From NCBI GenBank assembly GCA_001791115.1, contig MGDZ01000067.1, forward strand, positions 29,051 to 43,221: a stretch of 14,171 bases of DNA, read 5' to 3'. The notes beneath the pieces are model-generated. The model did no database searches. It was not told the DNA's origin and was given only the letters and a program-made list of their open reading frames with translations. This DNA comes from Candidatus Uhrbacteria bacterium RIFCSPHIGHO2_02_FULL_57_19 (GTDB taxonomy: Bacteria > Patescibacteriota > Patescibacteriia > 2-12-FULL-57-11). Of the stretch, positions 1 to 6,718 are shown piece by piece. Position 1 is the stretch's first letter. Each line of letters begins with the position of its first letter. The translations under genes were made by a program, and so were the position numbers.

Positions 1-23
1 AGGCGATTCACAATGCCAGCCCA

Positions 24-65
24 CCGCCGTTGCGCGACTCCCAAAGGGTGTCGATGCAACGGCGG
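24..65. repeat. Imperfect hairpin, first of a tandem pair
   Basis: A 10-bp perfect stem (24-33 with 56-65, CCGCCGTTGC/GCAACGGCGG) continues inward with CGAC/GTCG (35-38, 50-53) and CCC/GGG (40-42, 46-48) closed by an AAA loop. No T-run follows on either strand, so it is not a convincing intrinsic terminator. It lies at the window edge in a stretch without a gene. It could be the 3' end of a structured RNA, a transcription end signal, or part of a mobile element whose remainder lies outside the window. Confidence 0.55.
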
Positions 66-67
66 GC

Positions 68-102
68 ATCTTATGCGACGCACATTGCGTGTCGCATAAG
101 AT
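68..102. repeat. Near-perfect palindromic hairpin, second of a tandem pair
   Basis: ATCTTATGCG (68-77) pairs with CGCATAAGAT (93-102), and ACGCA (78-82) pairs with TGCGT (86-90) around a CAT loop. Only a 2-base bulge (91-92) interrupts the stem. It begins two bases after the preceding hairpin. No U-tract follows on either strand. Function is unknown: a terminator of the ftsQ operon or of an off-window gene, or a protein-binding palindrome, are both possible. Confidence 0.55.
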
Positions 103-147
103 ATATTGGGCGACGCTACTAATCGTTTAACACACCCTCCCCTATTT

Positions 148-223
148 GAGACTGTAGAAAAACTCCATTTCTACTGCGATCACAGCGTGATCTCGCCACG
201 AAAGCGAGTTCTTCTACAGTCTC
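148..223 (-). repeat. Palindromic interspersed repeat, copy E1 (76 bp)
   Basis: The 18-bp terminal inverted repeats (148-165 and 206-223) match at 17 of 18 positions. An inner GATCAC/GTGATC stem (178-183, 187-192) closes on AGC. It begins 3 bases downstream of the ftsQ stop codon. It shares subterminal blocks with copy E2 at 6462-6622: AAAACTCCATTTC on the left, ACGAAAGCGAGTT on the right, and GAGAC/GTCTC at the outer ends. It is probably transcribed as the 3' end of the ftsQ operon. No U-tract follows, so any role in termination or mRNA stability is inference. Confidence 0.75.
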
Positions 224-226
224 ATT

Positions 227-1180
227 TTACTTGTAAAACACCTTGTTTCCGTAGCGCAGATCCACATACTGCAGTTCGCGGCGGTCGCGCAGGGTGCTGG
301 TGAGCGCGGTCTTGAGGATATCCAGCTCTGAGTCAAGCTTGTCACCGGAAAAAAGGTAAAGATCCCAGCCCTCGTTTGTTCTGACGGACATCTCCAGGGC
401 ATTATCAGCGGCTATGGCGGCAGCCAGGACGCCGATGCCGTATTCTTTGAGCGTTTCCTGACTTTTGAATATCGTCTGTAAGGTTTCAGGCCGATTGACC
501 TGCTGACGCGGACTATAGCGGCTCTCTCCGCCAACAAACAGAACCGGATGACGTTCTGTATCTGTGGCCGTGGACGCCGGCAGTCTGGGTGCGGTATAGA
601 TCGTACTCGTAGCCGTTGTCGGGATTGACGACGTTGAGGTCAGGAATTCGGTGAGTGCCAGTCTCGAAATCAGACCAGCGGCCGCCGGGGTCATTTCCGA
701 CAAAACCAGGCCTGATCGGTCGGCCAGATACGCTTTGCCGGCGGAGACAACCACTAAGCCCGGCTCTTTTTCGACAACGACAATTTTGAGTACGTGCATT
801 CCGTTCCGTTCCAGGCGCACATCGTCCAGGAATAGCGCGGATGATATTTTTTTTTGAAGCGCGTCCCCAGCCGCAAAAAAAGTGTTTCTTCGAGGAACTA
901 TAAAATAAATTCGTTCGTCTAGATAACGACGGGTGATGTCCCGTATGACATCGGCGTGTCCGGCCGAAGCGCCGGAAACGGTTACTTCCAGAACGGAAAA
1001 GGCCGGCGAAAAGACCAAAAGATAAATCACCAGAGCCGCTCCCCCGCCTCCGGCCAGCAGCCAGAGAATCAGCCGGGTTTTCGGTTTCTTTTTTACAGGG
1101 CGTCCGTAGGGATTGCGGTAACGTCCAAGACCGGACGACATCCGACGGAATGAATGGCGATCGCGGGCGTACGATTTCAT
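227..1180 (-). CDS. ftsQ: Cell division protein FtsQ/DivIB-like
   Basis: This bitopic divisome protein links FtsB/FtsL to the division machinery outside the membrane. The product is about 317 aa. It has a basic cytoplasmic tail (about 1-35), one transmembrane helix (about 36-56), a POTRA-like region opening with FSVLEVTVSG, a beta domain, and a C-terminus LQYVDLRYGNKVFYK that is typical of FtsQ. A Ser/Thr/Pro-rich low-complexity stretch (about 181-208) interrupts the extracellular domain and is unusual. The ATG at 1180 overlaps the ddl stop as ATGA, with GGTGG just upstream. An in-frame GTG at 1186 would add two residues. It is the last gene of the lysS operon, followed 3 bases on by a palindromic repeat. 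FtsQ sequences diverge strongly, so the call rests on domain layout, the C-terminal motif and the alr-ddl-ftsQ order. Confidence 0.85.
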   Translation of the reverse strand: MKSYARDRHSFRRMSSGLGRYRNPYGRPVKKKPKTRLILWLLAGGGGAALVIYLLVFSPAFSVLEVTVSGASAGHADVIRDITRRYLDERIYFIVPRRNTFFAAGDALQKKISSALFLDDVRLERNGMHVLKIVVVEKEPGLVVVSAGKAYLADRSGLVLSEMTPAAAGLISRLALTEFLTSTSSIPTTATSTIYTAPRLPASTATDTERHPVLFVGGESRYSPRQQVNRPETLQTIFKSQETLKEYGIGVLAAAIAADNALEMSVRTNEGWDLYLFSGDKLDSELDILKTALTSTLRDRRELQYVDLRYGNKVFYK

Positions 1181-2181
1181 ATCCACCAGCCGGATTTGGG
1201 CCGATAAGATCTAAACAACCCGGCTCGTTTGGCGTGCCGTTTTAACGCCAGAACGATCAGACATTTTAGAAGGCGCGGATAAGATAAACCTGAGGCCCGC
1301 CACAGTTTGGGAAACATGGAGATTTCGGTAAAGCCGGGAATGGTATTGATTTCGTTTAGGAATATTTGTCCCCTGTTTGAAATCAGAAAATCAACGCGAG
1401 CCATTCCCTTGCCGTCAATGGCCCGAAAGCATTTTACGGCCATCTCTTGGATCGTCCGGCGCTGTTTTTCTGTCAGCTTTGCCGGGATAATTGATTTTGA
1501 CGCTCCGTCCACATATTTTGCGTCGTAGTCGTAGAATTCGTTGGAGGAAATGACTTCTCCGGGCACTGAAGCCCGCGGATCATCATTTCCTAGAACCGCG
1601 ACCTCTATTTCGCGGGCTCGAGATACGGCCCTTTCCACCAATGCTTTTTCGTCGTATTTGAGGGCCAGGCGAACTCCGGCCACAAGCGCTTTTCTGTCCC
1701 CTGCTCTGCTAATGCCAACACTGGACCCCATGTTCGCCGGCTTAACAAAAAGTGGATAACCCAGCGATTTTTCAATGCGTCGTACAATATCACGAGGGTC
1801 TTTTTTCCAAGCGTAGGCCATAAACCATTGGTGATCGACGATCGGCAAACCCGCGTGGAGAAAGATCTGCTTTTGGACAACCTTATCCATCCCAATAGAC
1901 GAGGCGAGGACGTTGCAACCGATGTAAGGAATGTCAAGAATTTCCAGAAAACCCTGCAAACAGCCGTCCTCGCCGAAAGTGCCGTGCACCAGCGGAAAAA
2001 CAACGTCAACTTCGGATTTTTTTAACTGACGGCTCCAGACGCCAGTTTTGGAAATTTTGATCGGAAGTATTGAGAACTTTTTAGGGTCGAGCGCTTTCAT
2101 CACCGAACGCGCCGAAACTACCGACACCTCGTACTCCCCCGACCTGCCGCCGAAAATAACCGCCAGACGCAAACGCTTCAT
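1177..2181 (-). CDS. ddl: D-alanine--D-alanine ligase
   Basis: This cytoplasmic ATP-grasp enzyme joins two D-alanines into the dipeptide that MurF adds to the peptidoglycan precursor. It has 334 aa, a normal length. Visible motifs are the N-terminal GGRSGEYEVS (11-20), HGTFGEDG (66-73), the ATP-binding KPANMGSSVG (147-156), the omega-loop EFYDYDAKY (205-213), and the metal-binding ARVDF (251-255) and NEINTIPG (266-273). Tyr residues in the omega-loop fit a D-Ala-D-Ala ligase rather than a D-Ala-D-Lac (Van-type) ligase, which usually has Phe there. The ATG overlaps the alr stop as ATGA, and its own stop overlaps the ftsQ start the same way, so the three genes are probably translationally coupled. 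No Shine-Dalgarno is visible. Confidence 0.96.
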   Translation of the reverse strand: MKRLRLAVIFGGRSGEYEVSVVSARSVMKALDPKKFSILPIKISKTGVWSRQLKKSEVDVVFPLVHGTFGEDGCLQGFLEILDIPYIGCNVLASSIGMDKVVQKQIFLHAGLPIVDHQWFMAYAWKKDPRDIVRRIEKSLGYPLFVKPANMGSSVGISRAGDRKALVAGVRLALKYDEKALVERAVSRAREIEVAVLGNDDPRASVPGEVISSNEFYDYDAKYVDGASKSIIPAKLTEKQRRTIQEMAVKCFRAIDGKGMARVDFLISNRGQIFLNEINTIPGFTEISMFPKLWRASGLSYPRLLKCLIVLALKRHAKRAGLFRSYRPKSGWWI

Positions 2182-3305
2182 ATGACGATTCGAGGCATCG
2201 TAGGATTTATCCTGGTGATGACTTCATAGTTTACCGTGCCGATTTTGGAGGCCAGATCTTCAGCGGCGATGACTTCCCTCTCCTGACGTCCGATGAGCAC
2301 CGCCTCATCCTCAAGTCGCACAGCCGGAATGTCGGTAATGTCAGCCATCATCATGTTCATGCAGACGCGACCGAGGATCTTTGCTCGTCGTCCGCGGATG
2401 AGGACCGAGCCGACGGAGGACAGTTTCCGATCATAGCCATCCCAGTAACCGATCGGAAGCACGGCAACAGTCGAATCGCGGGTAACTCGTTCGGTGAGAC
2501 CATAAGAGATAGGTGTTCCCCGTCCGACTCTTTTGATCTGGGCGATGATCGTCTTCCAGGTCAGAGCCGGCTGTAAATCCAATTTAGTCTTTTGAGCCGA
2601 GACTCGCGTTTCTTTGGACGGCCATAATCCGTAAAGTCCGATTCCCACGCGAGCCAGATTGAAATGCGTCTCCGGAAAAAGAATGGCGGCCGCGCTGCAG
2701 GCAGTGTGTTTGATCCTAGGATCGATTCCCAGCGCTCGGAGCGCGTCCGCGGCCCGTTTGAAGCGGCGGAGTTGGTCAGAAGCGTAGCCATGATCGGTCG
2801 TATCCTCGATGTTGGCGAAATGGGTCGAGATGCCCTCTATCTCAACTCCCCTGCTGCCTTTCGCCAGTTTGGCCAGTTTGATGAGCTCGCCGCCGTCGAC
2901 ACCCTGCCTGGTTGTTCCGCTCTCGATTTTGATGTGAACGCGCGCCGGCCGGGCGCCGCGGATCGAGGAAAGCGCCTTGATCGTCTGCTGATTATAGACG
3001 GTCATCCGAAGATCATTTCGGATAGCGTCACGGAGACGGTCAAGCGGCGTGTAGCCGAGGATCAGGATCGGCTTGCGGATGCCGTTTTTTCGAATCGCGA
3101 TGCCCTCGTCGACATTGTCCACGCCGAACCAGTCGGTTCGGTCGGCCAGGATTCCGGCGGTTTCCCGAAACCCGTGGCCGTAAGCGTTGGATTTGATCAC
3201 GGCCATCAATTTCGTCGCCGGTCCGAGAATACGACGAAACTCCCCCACGTTGTGGAGGAGCGATGTTTTGGAAATCTCGACCCAGGTTTTGGGGCGTCTA
3301 GTCAT
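2178..3305 (-). CDS. alr: Alanine racemase
   Basis: This PLP enzyme interconverts L- and D-alanine and supplies D-Ala to the adjacent Ddl. The product is 375 aa. The PLP lysine lies in AVIKSNAYGHG (Lys38), in the N-terminal TIM barrel. The opposite catalytic Tyr is in TPISYG (Tyr268), and LPIGYWDGYDR and GRVCMN follow in the C-terminal beta domain. The family usually has Asp after Met in that last motif (CMD); this protein has Asn, encoded by AAC. The ATG at 3305 is one base after the serS stop and gives the usual racemase N-terminus (RPKTWVEIS). A TTG at 3329 would add eight residues overlapping serS and looks less likely. The stop overlaps the ddl start as ATGA. Confidence 0.95.
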   Translation of the reverse strand: MTRRPKTWVEISKTSLLHNVGEFRRILGPATKLMAVIKSNAYGHGFRETAGILADRTDWFGVDNVDEGIAIRKNGIRKPILILGYTPLDRLRDAIRNDLRMTVYNQQTIKALSSIRGARPARVHIKIESGTTRQGVDGGELIKLAKLAKGSRGVEIEGISTHFANIEDTTDHGYASDQLRRFKRAADALRALGIDPRIKHTACSAAAILFPETHFNLARVGIGLYGLWPSKETRVSAQKTKLDLQPALTWKTIIAQIKRVGRGTPISYGLTERVTRDSTVAVLPIGYWDGYDRKLSSVGSVLIRGRRAKILGRVCMNMMMADITDIPAVRLEDEAVLIGRQEREVIAAEDLASKIGTVNYEVITRINPTMPRIVI

Positions 3306-3306
3306 A

Positions 3307-4569
3307 TCAGCGGGGTCCGATGCGTTCAAAGCCGCAGTACTTGCGCAATACTTCGGGTACGGTCACGGATCCATCTTTTTCTTGATAGTTCTCAAGGATG
3401 GCAATTAAAGCTCGCCCTGTAAAAGCTGTGGCGTTCAATGCGTGGCAGAATTCGAGTTTGCCCGACCCCTCCGGTCGGCACCTGATATTCAATCTACGAG
3501 TCTGGAAATCAGTGGTAGTGGAGGCGGAGTGCGTTTCCCGGTAGCGGTTCTCGGAAGGAATCCAGGTTTCGATGTCGATGGTTCTGGCGGAGGGGGCTCC
3601 AAAATCACCCGTACACAGATTTACGACGCGATATGGAAGCTTCAGACCGGTCATGAGTCGCTCTTGGAGTGACACAAGGAAACGATGCTCGGCCTCGGAT
3701 GCGGAAGGAACGGTAAGGACAAGCATTTCTACCTTGTCAAACTGATGAACACGGAGGATGCCCTTTGTATCCTTGCCATAGGATCCGGCCTCGCGCCTAA
3801 AGCAGGTGGAAAAGGCCACATAGCGCCGCGGAAGATCGCCGCCTTCTAAGATTTCGTCCATGTGCATCGGGATCACCGATTGCTCAGATGTTCCAATGAG
3901 ACGCTGGTCTTCGCCATCGATCTTGTAGATTTCCTCCGTGTGTTGATCGAGAAAACCCATAGCCCACATGGTTTTCTCGCGGACAAGTACCGGAGGAAGA
4001 ACAGGCTCAAAACCTTCAGGAATTAACGTGTCCAGGGCGTAACGAACTAACGCGAATTCAAGAAGAACCGCTTCGTTTTTAAGGTAGCCGAATCTTGTCC
4101 CGGAGACCTTGGCCGCTCGCGCAGTGTCGATGATGTCCAGGGCTTCGCCGATCTCGAGCGAGCTTTTTGGTTCAAAATCGAATTTAGGTTTCTTTCCAAC
4201 TTCCCGCGCGACCACGTTACCTTTCTCATCCTTGCCGACGGGAACGTCGGGCAGCGGAATGTTGGGAATCTGGCTGAAGACGATCTGGAATTTTTTGTCC
4301 ACAACGGCCAGTTCTTTCTCCATCTTGTCCTGCTCCAGATCGAACTCCTTCATCCCGGAAACGAGTTTTTTCTTTTCGGATGCCGAAGCCTTGGCGATCT
4401 TTTCGCCGACCTGATTTTTTAAGGCGCGGCGATCATCAACCTGCTTTTGAAGACCGCGACGTTCTTCATCAAGACGGATGACTTCATCGATGTCGATTTT
4501 CGAGCCGCGGTTCTTGATCGCCTTACGGATGGCCGCGGGGTCATCGCGCAGAAGTTTGATGTCGATCAT
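3307..4569 (-). CDS. serS: Serine--tRNA ligase
   Basis: This class II synthetase charges tRNA-Ser (and tRNA-Sec where present). It has 420 aa. An N-terminal charged helical hairpin (about 28-100), the tRNA-binding arm, precedes the catalytic core. The core carries TSEQ (217-220), motif 2 CFRREAGSYG (246-255), and motif 3 near HALNATAFTGRALIAILENY (about 376-395). Two motif variants stand out. HSASTTTDFQTRR replaces the SCSNCTDFQARR seen in well-studied bacterial enzymes, and ALNATAFTGR replaces LNGSGLAVGR. I believe such forms occur in Patescibacteria, but this was not checked. The start overlaps the upstream stop as ATGA. It lies between a RibL-like gene and alr in one operon. Confidence 0.96.
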   Translation of the reverse strand: MIDIKLLRDDPAAIRKAIKNRGSKIDIDEVIRLDEERRGLQKQVDDRRALKNQVGEKIAKASASEKKKLVSGMKEFDLEQDKMEKELAVVDKKFQIVFSQIPNIPLPDVPVGKDEKGNVVAREVGKKPKFDFEPKSSLEIGEALDIIDTARAAKVSGTRFGYLKNEAVLLEFALVRYALDTLIPEGFEPVLPPVLVREKTMWAMGFLDQHTEEIYKIDGEDQRLIGTSEQSVIPMHMDEILEGGDLPRRYVAFSTCFRREAGSYGKDTKGILRVHQFDKVEMLVLTVPSASEAEHRFLVSLQERLMTGLKLPYRVVNLCTGDFGAPSARTIDIETWIPSENRYRETHSASTTTDFQTRRLNIRCRPEGSGKLEFCHALNATAFTGRALIAILENYQEKDGSVTVPEVLRKYCGFERIGPR

Positions 4570-4985
4570 AGCGAGCGTTTTATTCGTTTTTTTATCAGCG
4601 ATGATTTGTGGCGTTGGACGCGAAATTTGGGAAGATGGACGATGCGCGGCTTCTTCTTTAAGGCCGCCAGCTGATGGCGGAGCGCCGGGTGCTGCGGGTC
4701 CTGGTCGTAACCGACGCAGAGGATGTCGGGTTTAATCCGGCGGATTACCGTCCACTCCCCTGCTCTGTCACCGAGCACGACCTTGTCCACCCAGCGAAGC
4801 GCGCCGACGATTTCCATTCGCTCGCCTTCATTGAATGTCGGAGCGCGGCCTTTCAGACGACGCACGGACTCATCCCGCGCCACGACTGCGACCAGCCGGT
4901 CTCCCCTTCTCCGCGCCTCTCGCAAAAATCGGAGGTGTCCAGGATGGATGAGATCGAAGGCGCCAAAGGCCATCACGGTCCGCAT
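4566..4985 (-). CDS. RibL/TagD-like nucleotidyltransferase, probable FAD synthase
   Basis: This is a small single-domain cytidylyltransferase-fold protein of 139 aa. The nucleotide-binding GAFDLIHPGH (8-17) contains the HxGH signature. ARDESVRRLKGRAP (36-49), RMEIVGAL, IKPDILCVGYDQ and a C-terminal KSSLIKKR segment follow. From memory, the spacing and the motif order resemble the archaeal FAD synthase RibL, which adenylates FMN, more closely than the glycerol-3-phosphate cytidylyltransferase TagD. The substrate cannot be settled from the sequence. No RibF-type flavokinase is fused to it. It sits 2 bases after the lysS stop and overlaps the serS start as ATGA. Its role among synthetase and cell-wall genes may reflect co-expression only. 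Confidence 0.78.
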   Translation of the reverse strand: MRTVMAFGAFDLIHPGHLRFLREARRRGDRLVAVVARDESVRRLKGRAPTFNEGERMEIVGALRWVDKVVLGDRAGEWTVIRRIKPDILCVGYDQDPQHPALRHQLAALKKKPRIVHLPKFRVQRHKSSLIKKRIKRSL

Positions 4986-4987
4986 AG

Positions 4988-6460
4988 TTAGTCTTTCATC
5001 GGCCGGAGCGTCGGGAAGAGAATAACTTCTTTGATGTTGTGGTTATCGGTAAGCAACATTACCAGGCGGTCAATTCCCAGGCCCGCTCCGCCCGTCGGGG
5101 GCAGGCCCACTTTGAGCGCCTCGATGAAGTCGGCGTCATACCGCTGTGCCTCCTCGTCACCGCCGGAACGTTCTTTTTCTTGTTCACGAAAACGCTCCTC
5201 CTGGTCCAATGGATCATTAAGCTCGGAGAAGCCATTAATGAGCTCGAACATTCCGGCGACCAGCAGCTGAAAGCGTTCGACATATCGCGGATCATCTAGT
5301 TTTTTCTTGGCCAGCGGTGAGAGTTCCAGCGGATGGTCGATGATGAAGGTGGGGTTGACGATCTTCGGCCGGACAAAGGTTTTGAAAATTTCATCAAGAA
5401 TTTTTCCGCGGCTGTCCGCAACGGTTACCGCGGCTCCCAGCGATTTGGCTTTGATTCCGAGCGTCTCGCGGTCAGGGAAGTTTTCAATGTCAATCTTGGC
5501 GTGTCGCTTAAGGGCCTCGCGAAAGGTCAACCGCTCATAGGGCGGCGTGAAATCTATTTGCTGGTTGCCGAATTTAACGGATTCCAGTTTTAATCCCGCC
5601 GCCCGCACCAGCGCCGGCAAAAGTTCCTCGATCTGGGCCATCAGCGACTGGTACTGGGCATAGGCCTCATACCACTCGATCTGGGTGAATTCGGGATTGT
5701 GGGTATGGTCAATGCCTTCGTTGCGAAAACAACGCGATATCTCATAGACCCGCTCGAAACCGCCGACAATCAGGCGTTTGAGGTAGAGTTCCGGCGCGAT
5801 TCGCAGATACAGGTCGGAATCCAGGGCCTGGTGATGAGTGACGAATGGTCTGGCCGCGGCTCCGCCCGGGATGGGCTGGAGCACGGGCGTTTCCACCTCC
5901 AGATAACCGCGTGAGTCGAAAAAGGCGCGGAGCGAGGAGAGCAGTTTGGCCCGCGTTTCGAAGACGCCGCGAACCGCGGAATTGGACAGGAGATCAAGGT
6001 AACGCTTGCGGAAGCGAATCTCGACATCGTTCAGTCCGTGCCATTTCTCCGGCAAAGGCATCAATCCCTTACATAGGATCCGCGTCTCTCCGACTTCCAG
6101 ACTTTTTTCGCCGACTTTGGTGGTGAACAGTGTGCCTCCGACTTCTATGAAATCCCCGACGTTCAGGTTTTTCCGCATCCAGTCATAATTAGATGCTCCG
6201 ATCACATCCTTTTTCCAGGCGATTTGCATTCGGCCGCTGCCGTCCTCGAGATGGGCGAAGGTCATTCCCCCATGGCCGCGGATGGCTCGCAGTCGGCCGG
6301 CCAGAATAATCCGATCTCCGCTTTTTTGAAGAGCCGGATAGCGGCCGATTGCCTCCATCACGGTATGCGAACGCCTGGCGGTTGAGGGGTAGGGATCGGT
6401 GCTTTCGGATTTGAGACGAGTGAGCGTCTCCAGCCGGGCAGCGGCTTCATCAATTATCAT
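4988..6460 (-). CDS. lysS: Lysine--tRNA ligase, class II
   Basis: It charges tRNA-Lys. The product is 490 aa with an N-terminal OB-fold anticodon-binding domain (about 48-130, including AGRLRAIRGHGGMTFAHLED) and a class II core. Motif 2 is SRCFRNEGIDHTHNPEFTQ (242-260) and motif 3 is GAGLGIDRLVMLLT (458-471). Length and motifs are normal for bacterial LysS. It is the first gene of a six-gene operon reaching ftsQ. The ATG at 6460 is one base from the end of a palindromic repeat (6462-6622), whose terminal arm provides GAGGT four bases upstream as Shine-Dalgarno. The same bases can be buried in the repeat's hairpin, and a short upstream ORF overlaps the start by 11 bases. Confidence 0.96.
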   Translation of the reverse strand: MIIDEAAARLETLTRLKSESTDPYPSTARRSHTVMEAIGRYPALQKSGDRIILAGRLRAIRGHGGMTFAHLEDGSGRMQIAWKKDVIGASNYDWMRKNLNVGDFIEVGGTLFTTKVGEKSLEVGETRILCKGLMPLPEKWHGLNDVEIRFRKRYLDLLSNSAVRGVFETRAKLLSSLRAFFDSRGYLEVETPVLQPIPGGAAARPFVTHHQALDSDLYLRIAPELYLKRLIVGGFERVYEISRCFRNEGIDHTHNPEFTQIEWYEAYAQYQSLMAQIEELLPALVRAAGLKLESVKFGNQQIDFTPPYERLTFREALKRHAKIDIENFPDRETLGIKAKSLGAAVTVADSRGKILDEIFKTFVRPKIVNPTFIIDHPLELSPLAKKKLDDPRYVERFQLLVAGMFELINGFSELNDPLDQEERFREQEKERSGGDEEAQRYDADFIEALKVGLPPTGGAGLGIDRLVMLLTDNHNIKEVILFPTLRPMKD

Positions 6461-6521
6461 AGAGACCTCTGCAAAACTCCATTTCGACTGTAAGTTTCAA
6501 ATTTCGGCTGCAAACTTGCAT
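6450..6521 (-). CDS. Possible 23-residue upstream ORF in the lysS leader
   Basis: An ATG at 6521 follows GGAGG with ideal 5-base spacing, the strongest kind of ribosome binding site in the window. The frame encodes MQVCSRNLKLTVEMEFCRGL plus three residues and stops with TGA at 6452-6450, inside lysS codons 3 and 4. The peptide has only one Lys, so it is not an obvious lysine attenuator. It lies within repeat E2. Ribosomes translating it would unwind the stem that hides the lysS Shine-Dalgarno. Copy E1 has an in-frame related string (VEMEF then SLK and a stop), but that may only reflect shared repeat DNA. Translation is not proven. Confidence 0.4.
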   Translation of the reverse strand: MQVCSRNLKLTVEMEFCRGLYDN

Positions 6522-6622
6522 AAACTCCTCCGCTTATACTCCGTATAAACATCGTCGTTTCTGCAAGTTTTCGCTTCGAAATTTGAAACTTTCGTAACGA
6601 AAGCGAGTTTTGCAGAGGTCTC
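6462..6622 (-). repeat. Palindromic interspersed repeat, copy E2 (161 bp)
   Basis: The perfect 18-bp terminal inverted repeats are at 6462-6479 and 6605-6622. The arms continue inward with AGTTTCAAATTTCG and AACTTGCA segments pairing imperfectly, so almost the whole element can fold as one long hairpin with a loop near 6520-6560. The loop contains a small TTATAC/GTATAA palindrome. It encodes no transposase and looks MITE- or REP-like. It lies wholly in the presumed 5' leader of lysS, one base from the start codon. Subterminal blocks are shared with E1 (148-223), and the terminal arm is shared with the half copy E3 (10723-10742). Confidence 0.85.
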
Positions 6623-6651
6623 ATACGAAATTTCTGTCAAAAAGCCCGTTA

Positions 6652-6680
6652 ATATTACAGCAATTTAAGTCGGGTGTAAA
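6652..6680 (-). promoter_or_regulatory. Predicted lysS operon promoter
   Basis: On the minus strand, TTTACA (6675-6680) is followed after 17 bases by TAATAT (6652-6657). This gives a predicted start near 6645 and a leader of about 185 bases containing the entire E2 repeat. The -35 overlaps the outer 3 bases of the greA terminator stem. The match is moderate (5/6 and 4/6 to the sigma-70 consensus). Promoters inside E2 cannot be excluded. Confidence 0.45.
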
Positions 6681-6718
6681 GCAAAATCCGTCCCGCTAAG
6701 CGGGGCGGATTTTGCTTT
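6678..6718 (-). terminator. Intrinsic terminator-like hairpin after greA
   Basis: A 19-base arm (6678-6696) pairs with 6700-6718 at 18 of 19 positions across a TAA loop. The stem core is GC-rich and the distal part is A/T-rich (AAAGCAAAATCC/GGATTTTGCTTT). It overlaps the greA stop codon by two bases. There is no separate U-run beyond the stem, but the 3' arm itself ends GGATTTTGCTTT. It is nearly symmetrical and so could act on both strands. Confidence 0.7.

Noticed and set aside
86..113. Possible dif/XerC half site (TCGCATAAGATATATT) given the recombinase in the same window
   Set aside because: The left arm and centre resemble Xer sites, but the normally better conserved right arm (TTATGTTAA-like) is absent (TTGGGCGAC instead). 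The bases are better explained as one side of the 68-102 hairpin. TCGCATA recurs at 14159 at about the rate expected by chance.
120..135. Integron attC-like core (GTTAAAC) near the left hairpins
   Set aside because: Only one core box matches and the paired boxes and bulged arms of an attC site are missing; the recombinase lacks the extra region typical of integron integrases.
106..303. Plus-strand 65-codon frame across the left repeat
   Set aside because: It runs antisense through repeat E1 and the ftsQ 3' end, has no ribosome site and no recognisable protein pattern.
2664..3422. 252-codon plus-strand frame opposite alr
   Set aside because: It is the antisense shadow of alr and the serS end, with no domain pattern.
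6461..6716. T-box riboswitch in front of lysS
   Set aside because: No T-box sequence (TGGNACCGCG) or specifier-like stem pattern is present; the leader is filled by the palindromic repeat.
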